Both the position numbers and the translations under genes were made by a program. From NCBI GenBank assembly GCA_958448375.1, contig CAUDDU010000073.1, positions 1-5,691 of the forward strand: a stretch of 5,691 bases of DNA, in the 5' to 3' direction. Under the pieces are notes generated by a model. That model was not told the origin of the DNA. It worked only from the letters and a program-made list of their open reading frames with translations, and did not search any database. Of this stretch, positions 1 to 5,270 are shown one piece after another; position 1 is the first letter of the stretch; each line of letters begins with the position of its first letter. This DNA is from an uncultured Collinsella sp. GTDB lineage: Bacteria > Actinomycetota > Coriobacteriia > Coriobacteriales > Coriobacteriaceae.

Positions 1-6
1 AACTTC

Positions 7-41
7 AAGGGCGCGACCAGAAGGTCAGCGCCCTTTCGTTT
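7..41 (+). terminator. Intrinsic (rho-independent) terminator of an upstream gene
   Basis: AAGGGCGC (7-14) pairs with GCGCCCTT (28-35). Inside it GACC (15-18) pairs with GGTC (23-26) around an AGAA loop, leaving one bulged A at 27. The stem is followed by the T-rich tract TTTCGTTT. This is a canonical terminator shape and probably ends a + strand gene outside the window. The left arm is weakly A-rich upstream, so minus-strand termination is less likely. Confidence 0.75.
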
Positions 42-118
42 CACGTCACCTTGCCTCAAATGCGACCCGCTCGCTGTCCGTCCTCTGCCTGCGGCGTTGT
101 CTTGCTCCGGATGCGGCA

Positions 119-244
119 GTTAGGGACGTTCCTTTTCTGCCGGCAGCTTGGGACACTCCTTGTAGTCATTGGGGACGTTCTTAAATGACTAGTCGTTGGG
201 GACGTTCTTGTTTGACTAGTCATTTAAGAACGTCCCCAACGACT
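119..244. repeat. Cluster of GGGGACGTTC repeats forming alternative long hairpins
   Basis: Four degenerate direct copies of a roughly 27-bp unit have their GGAC cores at 124, 151, 173 and 200. The last two (168-194 and 195-221) differ at only four of 27 positions. A further copy is inverted (214-240) and shares the GACTAGTC palindrome (214-221) with the fourth copy. Positions 169-194 pair perfectly with 214-239 (26 bp), extendable to 164-194 with 214-244 with one mismatch. Alternatively 191-209 pairs perfectly with 226-244 (19 bp). The two hairpins exclude each other. Such dispersed palindromes resemble REP- or MITE-type elements. Function is unknown, and a role as a 3' end or boundary element between transcription units is only inference. 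Confidence 0.8.
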
Positions 245-296
245 AACTTCCTTCCCGTAACCTTTCCGCAACAATTTGCCCTTCACGCTGCCCGAC

Positions 297-325
297 TTCG
301 CTCGTAACGTTCCCTGCGCTACACT
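297..325 (+). promoter_or_regulatory. Weak candidate sigma-70-type promoter for the kinase operon
   Basis: TTCGCT (297-302) and TACACT (320-325) are separated by 17 bases and match the vegetative -35 and -10 consensus at three and four of six positions. Transcription would begin near 332, giving a leader of about 44 bases. It is the best-spaced pair I see in the leader, but the match is poor and it could be chance. Confidence 0.25.
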
Positions 326-375
326 TAGTCGCACTGTGGCGCTGCCGCGCCGCGCCCGACCCAAGGGGGACTCTC

Positions 376-1200
376 ATGAAGAACACTCAGCTGCTGTTGA
401 TCAACGATATGTGCGGCTACGGCAAGGTCGCGCTTTCCGCCATGCTGCCGGTGCTGTCGCATATGGGCTATCGCATCCACAACCTGCCGACGGCCCTTGT
501 TTCCGATACGCTCAACTACCCCAAGTTCTACATCCACGACACCACGGAGTACGTGCGTCAGAGTCTTGCCATTTGGGAGGAGCTCGGCTTTGAGTTCGAC
601 GCCATCTCGACCGGCTTTATCGTGACCGAGGAAGAGACGCGCATCATCTCGGACTTTTGCCACCGCCGCGCGCAAAAGGGCACCAAGGTGTTCGTCGATC
701 CCATCATGGGCGACAACGGCAAGCTCTATGCCGGTGTGCCCGAGTCCACGATTGGCCTTATGCGGCACCTGCTGGAGTGCGCAGACTACGCGGTGCCCAA
801 CTACACCGAGGCCTGTCTGCTCGCCGATACGCCTATTGCAGAGCAGATCACGCCCGATGAGGCCCGCGCCCTTGTGGACGCTGTGCGCGAGCTGGGTGCC
901 AAGTCGGTGGTCATTACGAGCGCCGTGGTCAATGGCACGAACGCGGTTATCGGTTACGACCATGTGGCGGGGGAGTACTTCACGATTCCCTTTGAGCTCA
1001 TTCCGGTCTATTTCCCGGGCACGGGCGACACGTTCTCGGCGGTGCTCGTCGGCCGCGTTATGGCCGGTTGGAGCCTGCAGCGTGCGACGAGCGATGCCAT
1101 GCGCGTGGTAGCGGAGCTTATCGAGCGCAATGCCGACCAGGAGGATAAGTCCGCCGGCCTTCCCATCGAGGCCTGCCTGGATGTGATTGACCATGAGTAA
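376..1200 (+). CDS. Pyridoxal/pyridoxamine kinase (ribokinase-like, PdxK/PdxY type)
   Basis: This 274-residue cytoplasmic enzyme probably phosphorylates pyridoxamine, pyridoxal or pyridoxine at the 5' position with ATP, salvaging B6 vitamers into pyridoxal phosphate. Family hallmarks are visible in order: an N-terminal strand with NDMCGYGKVAL (10-20) in the substrate site, PTALVSDT (38-45), the ATP-side motifs DPIMGD (108-113) and NYTE (142-145), and the anion-hole/catalytic motif GTGD (215-218), with D218 the expected catalytic base. The length is normal for the family. The start is fixed by the Shine-Dalgarno AAGGGGGA (363-370), five bases before the ATG. The stop overlaps the start of the next gene, so the two are very likely one operon. 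Family membership is solid. Preference among B6 vitamers cannot be read from the sequence, so a hydroxymethylpyrimidine kinase-like activity is a less likely alternative. Confidence 0.92.
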   Translation: MKNTQLLLINDMCGYGKVALSAMLPVLSHMGYRIHNLPTALVSDTLNYPKFYIHDTTEYVRQSLAIWEELGFEFDAISTGFIVTEEETRIISDFCHRRAQKGTKVFVDPIMGDNGKLYAGVPESTIGLMRHLLECADYAVPNYTEACLLADTPIAEQITPDEARALVDAVRELGAKSVVITSAVVNGTNAVIGYDHVAGEYFTIPFELIPVYFPGTGDTFSAVLVGRVMAGWSLQRATSDAMRVVAELIERNADQEDKSAGLPIEACLDVIDHE

Positions 1201-1522
1201 TGCTGATGAGGGCGGCGTCAAGCCTGCGGGCGAGAACAAGCCGCTCGGCGCGCCGCGTGGCAAGCGTCCGCGTATCCGCGTGAGCTGCGTGGACCAGCTG
1301 GGTGCGTGCCGCTGCCACCATGGTCACAAGCCGGGCGACGTCTTTGACTTCGACCGAGACCGCGGCAAGATGTGCGCTATGGCCTGCCATGTGGGCTTTC
1401 CCTATATCGATATCCTGCGCTATGGCGGAACCGTGCCTGGCAACGAGCCCGGCACGGCAAAGTTCTGCTGCCCCGAGGTCGATACGCTGAACGTCTGGCT
1501 TGCCGAGATCGTCGACGAGTAG
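1193..1522 (+). CDS. TIGR04076-type small cysteine-rich protein of unknown function
   Basis: This 109-residue soluble protein has no signal peptide or membrane segment. After a hydrophilic, basic N-terminal extension (about 1-29) comes the conserved core: VSCVDQLGACRCHHGHKPGD (30-49), MCAMACHVGFPYIDILRYGG (60-79) and FCCPE (91-95). The seven cysteines at 32, 39, 41, 61, 65, 92 and 93, with histidines at 42, 43, 45 and 66, suggest metal binding or redox chemistry, but no function is established that I know of. The ATG at 1193 lies eight bases inside the kinase gene and lacks a good Shine-Dalgarno, so translation is probably coupled to termination of the kinase. An in-frame TTG at 1187 is the only nearby alternative start. 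Assignment to the family rests on the Cys-GHKxGD...PY...LRYGG...CP pattern as I remember it. Confidence 0.85.
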   Translation: MSNADEGGVKPAGENKPLGAPRGKRPRIRVSCVDQLGACRCHHGHKPGDVFDFDRDRGKMCAMACHVGFPYIDILRYGGTVPGNEPGTAKFCCPEVDTLNVWLAEIVDE

Positions 1523-1530
1523 TCGAGCGC

Positions 1531-1563
1531 AATGTGACAAAGGGACAGTCCCTTTGTCACATT
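1531..1563. repeat. Perfect 33-base palindrome, intergenic
   Basis: AATGTGACAAAGGGAC (1531-1546) and GTCCCTTTGTCACATT (1548-1563) are perfect 16-base arms around a single A. It begins eight bases after the TIGR04076 stop codon. A diverged copy lies at 3080-3110, on the other side of the first ATPase gene. As RNA it would form a strong hairpin at the 3' end of the kinase operon transcript, but no T-run follows directly, so simple intrinsic termination at this stem is doubtful. It looks like a dispersed palindromic repeat. Confidence 0.85.
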
Positions 1564-1567
1564 CGCC

Positions 1568-1586
1568 GGGGCTGCCCCTTCTTTTT
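1568..1586 (+). terminator. Possible short terminator after the kinase operon
   Basis: GGGG (1568-1571) can pair with CCCC (1575-1578) across a three-base loop, followed by TTCTTTTT. The stem is very short. It may act together with the palindrome just upstream to end the kinase/TIGR04076 transcript. Confidence 0.35.
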
Positions 1587-1589
1587 GCT

Positions 1590-1595
1590 TATAAT
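1590..1595 (+). promoter_or_regulatory. Perfect TATAAT -10 candidate upstream of the first ATPase
   Basis: TATAAT at 1590-1595 is an exact -10 consensus. No good -35 lies 16-18 bases upstream. A TG at 1586-1587 is one base too far for a standard extended -10. If used, transcription would begin at about 1602, at the first unit of the 33-bp repeat array, so the array would overlap the start site and the leader RNA. Confidence 0.4.
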
Positions 1596-1596
1596 C

Positions 1597-1686
1597 CTAA
1601 ATCTCTGCATTTCATCCGATTTTAGGTTCTAAAAATCCTACATTTCATCGATAATTAAGCGCATAAAACTTTGCATTTCATTTGAT
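1597..1686 (+). repeat. Three-unit, 33-bp-period repeat array upstream of the first ATPase
   Basis: CATTTCAT occurs at 1608, 1641 and 1674, exactly 33 bp apart each time. Each is followed by a C/T-rich base or two and GAT, and preceded by an A-rich CTAAA/CATAAA block. Unit 1 also shows a loose dyad, AAATC (1599-1603) with GATTT (1618-1622), and unit 2 keeps ATC/GAT at the equivalent places. Unit 3 ends about 20 bases before the ATG and seven bases before the Shine-Dalgarno. There is no fourth unit at the expected position further upstream. The arrangement suits cooperative binding of a regulator on roughly one face of the helix. The binder is unknown. Confidence 0.75.
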
Positions 1687-1692
1687 GACACT

Positions 1693-1700
1693 GAGGGGAG
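1693..1700 (+). promoter_or_regulatory. Ribosome binding site that fixes the first ATPase start
   Basis: GAGGGGAG lies five bases before the ATG at 1706. In-frame TTG (1682) and ATG (1685) codons further upstream have no Shine-Dalgarno and fall inside the third repeat unit, so 1706 is preferred. Confidence 0.75.
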
Positions 1701-1705
1701 AGCCT

Positions 1706-3067
1706 ATGCTGCGCAGGAAAATAGCGGCAGAGCTGGAGCGTTGGCTGAAGTCTGCCGAGCAAAAGGCCTTATTCATCACGGGTTCTCGCCAGATCGGCAA
1801 AAGCTATTCGATTCGCGCATTTGGCAAAGCCAGCCATGCAACCTACATCGAGCTCAATCTCATGGAAAATCGCCAGGCAAAAGATGCTCTTCTCGAGGCG
1901 CGGAATGCCGATGATTTCATCAGCAGGGTGACGCTTCTTTCGGGAAAGTCGATTGCACCAGGCAAAACGCTCGTGTTTATCGATGAGGTCCAAGAGGCCC
2001 CCGACATCATGACGATGGCAAAGTTCCTTGTAGAGGACGGGAGGTGCCGCTGGGCGTTTTCGGGGTCAATGCTCGGGACCCAGTTCAAGGGCGTCAGGTC
2101 CTATCCCGTGGGGTATGTCCACGAGCTTAGGATGTTCCCGCTCGATTTTGAGGAGTTTTGCTGGGCAACCGGGGTGAGCGAGGGGGCTCGCCAAACGATA
2201 CGTGACGCGTGTATCAGCGAGAGGCCCATTCCTGATTACATTCATGACGCGATGATGGCAAACTTCAGGACCTATACCGTTGTCGGCGGAATGCCGGAGG
2301 TCGTGCAGCGTTTCCTTGACACGCAGGGCGACCTTGCCTCTGTTCGTCAGCTACAGTCCGAGCTCAACGAACAGTACCGACGGGATATTTCCAAGTATGC
2401 AAGCGGGCGTGCCCTTCAGGTGCAGAGCATCTACGATCAGCTCCCCATTATGCTTGAGGGCGAACACAAGCGTTTCGTGCTCAATTCCATTGACCCCAAG
2501 GCGCATTATGAGAAGTACCAGCGAGATTTTGTCTGGCTTGTCGATGCCGGCGTTGCTCTCAAAGCCGATATCGTAACCGAGCCAAAGTCGCCCCTGCTCA
2601 AGACGGCACGGCCATCGCAGTTCAAGCTATACCAATCGGATACGGGCATGTTGATGGCGCGCTACCCCGTTGGAGTCGCCCAAGCGGCGTATCTTGATAG
2701 CAAGGAGCCCAATCTGGGCGGCATTTACGAAAACGTGGTGGCCCAGCAGCTGGCTGCCCAAAATCGCCAGCTTTACTACTATCAGACAAAAAAGCGCGGT
2801 GAAGTGGACTTTGTGGTCGATGGGCCGGATGGGACGGCTGTTCCGATCGAGGTTAAATCGGGCTCCTATTACCACGCGCACGCTGCGCTCGGTCATGTGC
2901 TTGATACGGCTGAATATGGCGTAAGGCTCGGGATTGTTTTCTCGAGAGGCAACGTTGAGCGCAACGGAGCGGTTCTCTATTTGCCGCTATATGCGACCTG
3001 GGCCCTTTCGGATGTTTTGGGCGACTCCTGCGCCGAGGGGATAAAGCTGGAGGTCAAGCCGGTCTAG
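1706..3067 (+). CDS. AAA ATPase with C-terminal DUF4143 (nuclease-like) domain, first copy
   Basis: This 453-residue soluble protein belongs to the stand-alone ATP-binding AAA_14/DUF4143 family, whose cellular role is unestablished. The N-terminal ATPase shows Walker A GSRQIGKS (26-33), Walker B LVFIDE (89-94) and a sensor-like SGS (119-121), then FPLDFEEF (144-151) and the family's GGMPEVV (194-200). The C-terminal part has E342 in GGIYENV, EVDFVV (366-371) and IEVKS (381-385), an E...D...ExK arrangement typical of PD-(D/E)XK folds, so the catalytic residues appear kept. There is no obvious separate winged-helix motif that I can name. The gene is complete and monocistronic. It is preceded by its own 33-bp repeat array and flanked by two copies of one palindrome. 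No toxin, antitoxin or defence partner adjoins it, so calling it a defence gene would go beyond the evidence. Confidence 0.88.
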   Translation: MLRRKIAAELERWLKSAEQKALFITGSRQIGKSYSIRAFGKASHATYIELNLMENRQAKDALLEARNADDFISRVTLLSGKSIAPGKTLVFIDEVQEAPDIMTMAKFLVEDGRCRWAFSGSMLGTQFKGVRSYPVGYVHELRMFPLDFEEFCWATGVSEGARQTIRDACISERPIPDYIHDAMMANFRTYTVVGGMPEVVQRFLDTQGDLASVRQLQSELNEQYRRDISKYASGRALQVQSIYDQLPIMLEGEHKRFVLNSIDPKAHYEKYQRDFVWLVDAGVALKADIVTEPKSPLLKTARPSQFKLYQSDTGMLMARYPVGVAQAAYLDSKEPNLGGIYENVVAQQLAAQNRQLYYYQTKKRGEVDFVVDGPDGTAVPIEVKSGSYYHAHAALGHVLDTAEYGVRLGIVFSRGNVERNGAVLYLPLYATWALSDVLGDSCAEGIKLEVKPV

Positions 3068-3079
3068 GGCCAGTCCCGG

Positions 3080-3110
3080 ATGTGGCAAAGGGGCAGTCCC
3101 TTTGTCACAT
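3080..3110 (+). repeat. Diverged copy of the palindrome, after the first ATPase
   Basis: ATGTGGCAAAGGGGC (3080-3094) pairs with GTCCCTTTGTCACAT (3096-3110) around an A. It matches the 1531-1563 element except for two A-to-G changes in the left arm (3085 and 3093). Both changes become G-U pairs in a + strand transcript but A-C mismatches in a minus strand one. It starts 12 bases after the ATPase stop codon, and a role at the 3' end of that mRNA is plausible. Confidence 0.8.
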
Positions 3111-3112
3111 TC

Positions 3113-3184
3113 ATGAGCGTGGATTTTCTCCCGTTTAGAGCGCACTCGAACGCTCAAAGTGGGAGAAAATCCACGCTCGTTTTA
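3113..3184 (+). terminator. Long hairpin between convergent genes, likely terminator of the first ATPase
   Basis: GAGCGTGGATTTTCTCCC (3115-3132) pairs perfectly with 3161-3178 (18 bp). The stem continues inward through two wobble and two U-A pairs, then one mismatch, then GAGCG (3138-3142) with CGCTC (3151-3155), closing an eight-base loop. On the + strand it is followed by CGTTTTA, so it can serve as terminator for the ATPase. On the minus strand, 44 bases beyond the phosphatase stop, it has no T-run and would act at most as a barrier. The length and perfection also fit a dispersed repeat. Confidence 0.6.
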
Positions 3185-3224
3185 TGCCGATGGCGTGGCC
3201 CGTATGCCCGCGCCGCCCGAGCGC

Positions 3225-3671
3225 CTACAGCTGCTCGAGCATGGCGGTGCAACCGGCGAGTACATCGCGGTAGGTGGCGTCGAAATTGCCGGTGTACCAG
3301 GGGTCGGCCACGTCGCCGGGGCGATCGGTCCAATCGAGCAGGCGCGAGATCTTGCCATCGGGGTCCTTCCCAAAAATTCGGTACAGGGCGCGGGCGTTCT
3401 CGTCGTCCATATAGACAATGTGGTCCCAGTCGCCATACTCCGCGCGACGTACCTGACGTGCGCGATGTGCGACGACGGGAATCCCGACCTCGCGTAGCTT
3501 GGCAATGGTGCCGTGGTGTGGCGGGTTGCCGATCTCCTCGGTCGAGGTCGCAGCGGAATCAATGACAAACTCGCCCGCGCGCCCGGCGCGCCGCACTAGC
3601 TCGGTAAACACGGACTCAGCCATCGTCGAGCGACAGATATTTCCATAGCAGATAAAAAGAATGCGTTGCAT
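3225..3671 (-). CDS. Low-molecular-weight protein tyrosine phosphatase
   Basis: This 148-residue cytoplasmic phosphatase removes phosphate from protein tyrosine (family members may also act on arginine phosphate) through a cysteinyl-phosphate intermediate. The P-loop CX5R is CYGNICR (8-14) followed by S15, with C8 the nucleophile and R14 binding phosphate. The general-acid loop is DPWYTG (123-128), with D123 as acid. YMDDEN (87-92) is also typical. The length is slightly below the usual 150-160 residues but complete. AGGAAG, the complement of 3678-3683, lies six bases before the ATG. It starts 33 bases after the second ATPase stop codon on the same strand with no terminator between, so it is probably co-transcribed with it. 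No capsule kinase or export gene is near, so the substrate cannot be inferred. Confidence 0.92.
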   Translation of the reverse strand: MQRILFICYGNICRSTMAESVFTELVRRAGRAGEFVIDSAATSTEEIGNPPHHGTIAKLREVGIPVVAHRARQVRRAEYGDWDHIVYMDDENARALYRIFGKDPDGKISRLLDWTDRPGDVADPWYTGNFDATYRDVLAGCTAMLEQL

Positions 3672-3704
3672 GAGCGGCTTCCTTTCTAGGCGGTCGCGCA
3701 GGGC

Positions 3705-5075
3705 TTACAGACTGCTCTTGAGGCAGTTTGCTCCAATAAAGCCCGCTGCGTACAAGGGGAGGTGGCGCAGCTCGCGCCCGTCATCGGTTTCGCTGCGGGA
3801 AAAATTGTTCTCGGACAAAATGTAGGCATATGGCGATCGGGCTTTGTCCATAAACGACCCGAGGGTTCTCGCGCGCACGTTACGTGCGGACTTTACTTCG
3901 ACGGGCACAATTTCCATACGGTCGGTCTGAAGTAAAAAATCGAGCTCGCCGGTCGTCTTCCAAGACGACGGCGGCACCCAGTAATACGTCTGCAAGCTAT
4001 TGCCCGAAAATGCTTGCATGACCGAGTTTTCCGCCAGGGCGCCTCGGAAGTCGGAAGATAGCGCTATGGCGGAATCCTCTTTGAGGTCGAGCCAGAGCCG
4101 CGGGTTGATGCCGAGTTTGTAGAACATGAGGCCGGTATCGAGAAGATAGACCTTAAAGAAACTTCCATCTTCGTCGTCGAAGGGAACGAGGGGAGGCTCG
4201 ATGCCTTCGGTCAGGTTGTTGACCGATATGATGCCGGCGCCTTCGAGCCAGTCGAGCGGCTCGATAAGCTTGGCGCGACGGCCTCCACGTTCGACCTCGG
4301 AGTACTTGAATTTTTTTGTGGACGATCTCAGCAGCTGGGACGGAATGGAGCGCCAGACCTTGCGCGCCGCCACGCCGCTGATCCCGTTTTCGGGGTCGGT
4401 CATATCGGCGGTATAGGTCTCGTCGATTTCGCGCTGCTCGACGCGCGCATCCTCGATGGATAACGTCTTGCGATATGCGTTGACGGCGGCGGGCATGCCG
4501 CCCACGATCTGGTATCGATGAAACAGGCTGAGCGCGGCTTGGTGCGCGGCGTAGGTCTCGAGCGTGCCGGCGTGGGTACGAATGGCATTGGCCATCTGCT
4601 CCTCGTCGAGCGCCCAGAGAAACTCCTCGAACGACATAGGATGCATGGTCTCTTGACGAACGCCGCTGGGAAAAGGCAACTTGCGCTTGCGCGTGGCGAC
4701 GCCGAGCTGACTGCCGGTCGCGCATATGCGCCAGCCCGAACCCGAAAAAAAGCGAAGCGAGTTGAGCGCCCGTTCGCAGAGCTGCACCTCGTCAAACAGG
4801 ATGAAGGCGGTTTCTTTGCGAATGGGGGTGCGTTTATAGTCTGAGATTCGCGCCACGATGGCGTCAACGTCGTCGGTGGGACAGTCGAACAGCGGAGCGA
4901 TCAGCTCAAGATCGGTCTGAAAGTCGAGTTTGACAAACGCATCGCCGGCGATTCGTCTGCCGATTTCCTCGGCAACGTACGTTTTGCCTACGCGTCGCGC
5001 ACCACGGATGAGGAGGGGGCGCGACGCGTCCTTTGTCGCCCATGATTCGATAACGGATTCGATTGATCTGCGCAT
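3705..5075 (-). CDS. AAA ATPase with C-terminal DUF4143 (nuclease-like) domain, second copy
   Basis: This 456-residue soluble protein has the same plan as the ATPase at 1706-3067 but a clearly different sequence. Walker A is GARRVGKT (25-32), Walker B is FILFDE (91-96) and the sensor-like motif is TGS (120-122), then MSFEEFLWAL (147-156) and the family motif GGMPAAV (192-198). A basic middle region (about 249-269) precedes the C-terminal part with E349 in ALAENSV, GELDFLL (376-382) and VEVKS (392-396), again an E...D...ExK set. The ATG at 5075 follows a modest GGAAAGGCGG (complement of about 5080-5089). The leader carries three TGTA-N7-TACA dyads 33 bp apart. The tyrosine phosphatase follows after 33 bases. 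Its biological role is not known to me, and nucleotide hydrolysis and nuclease activity are predicted from motifs only. Confidence 0.88.
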   Translation of the reverse strand: MRRSIESVIESWATKDASRPLLIRGARRVGKTYVAEEIGRRIAGDAFVKLDFQTDLELIAPLFDCPTDDVDAIVARISDYKRTPIRKETAFILFDEVQLCERALNSLRFFSGSGWRICATGSQLGVATRKRKLPFPSGVRQETMHPMSFEEFLWALDEEQMANAIRTHAGTLETYAAHQAALSLFHRYQIVGGMPAAVNAYRKTLSIEDARVEQREIDETYTADMTDPENGISGVAARKVWRSIPSQLLRSSTKKFKYSEVERGGRRAKLIEPLDWLEGAGIISVNNLTEGIEPPLVPFDDEDGSFFKVYLLDTGLMFYKLGINPRLWLDLKEDSAIALSSDFRGALAENSVMQAFSGNSLQTYYWVPPSSWKTTGELDFLLQTDRMEIVPVEVKSARNVRARTLGSFMDKARSPYAYILSENNFSRSETDDGRELRHLPLYAAGFIGANCLKSSL

Positions 5076-5088
5076 GGGGCCGCCTTTC

Positions 5089-5185
5089 CAATTTCGTGTA
5101 CTTCAGATACATAGTTTAGTACGATTTCATGTACTTGGAATACACGAAATAGTAGAAAAGTGTGTATCTGAAGTACACGAAATTG
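5089..5185 (-). repeat. Three TGTA-N7-TACA dyads at 33-bp spacing upstream of the second ATPase
   Basis: The dyads are at 5097-5111, 5130-5144 and 5163-5177, with centres 5104, 5137 and 5170, exactly 33 bp apart. The outer two, 5089-5111 and 5163-5185, are perfect 23-bp inverted copies of each other. The middle one is itself a longer imperfect palindrome, ATTTCATGTA (5124-5133) with TACACGAAAT (5141-5150). The gene-proximal centre is 29 bases before the start codon and about 15 bases from the Shine-Dalgarno, so occupancy could block transcription or translation initiation. This looks like a cooperative operator array for an autoregulated or specifically regulated gene. No convincing -35/-10 pair was identified around it. 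Confidence 0.8.
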
Positions 5186-5270
5186 CACTGCTGGAGCTTG
5201 CAGGCGGATAAACACTACTCGTATGGGACGGTTTTCACCGGTTGCTCGCCACCTTGGGCTATGTTCGCCC

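Larger units (their letters stand above)
1..375. other. Gene-free left intergenic region
   Basis: No convincing gene lies here. Positions 7-41 are an intrinsic terminator for a gene off the left edge, about 119-244 is a repeat cluster, and 245-375 is the leader of the kinase gene with a Shine-Dalgarno at 363-370. In 42-118 I see only GC-rich sequence with no motif or reading frame I can support. A reading frame that starts at about 276 and runs into the kinase gene in another frame has no ribosome binding site and no recognisable product. Confidence 0.7.

Noticed and set aside
325..1263. 312-residue open frame on the minus strand antisense to the kinase
   Set aside because: It lies opposite a well-supported kinase gene, has no recognisable domain or ribosome binding site, and is the kind of long antisense frame GC-rich codon usage creates.
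1597..1686. A mini-CRISPR array
   Set aside because: The 33-bp period is suggestive, but there are only three units, no clean split into identical repeats and unique spacers of typical length, and no cas gene. The same applies to 5089-5185.
1682..1705. Upstream start (TTG 1682 or ATG 1685) for the first ATPase
   Set aside because: Neither has a Shine-Dalgarno, and both lie in the third repeat unit. The ATG at 1706 has GAGGGGAG at ideal spacing, and the protein from there begins like its family.
1525..3119. GAGCG on the outer sides of both palindromes as a target-site duplication
   Set aside because: The right copy belongs to the next hairpin and is separated from the palindrome by extra bases. 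Five matching bases are expected by chance.
3080..3565. + strand 161-residue frame (and a shorter one at 3159-3497) over the phosphatase
   Set aside because: It starts near a palindrome, is extremely arginine-rich and low in complexity, and lies antisense to an unambiguous tyrosine phosphatase.
4153..4867. Minus-strand frames of 155 and 190 residues inside the second ATPase
   Set aside because: They are alternate frames of the ATPase gene, arginine/serine-rich and without domains.
1597..5185. Iterons of a plasmid origin
   Set aside because: There is no replication initiator gene, and the surrounding genes look chromosomal. The arrays sit tightly in the leaders of ATPase genes, which suits regulation better.
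5219..5270. Terminator for the transporter gene
   Set aside because: CGGT/ACCG near 5230 and GGGC/GCCC near 5260 give only four-base stems without a convincing T-run on the minus strand.
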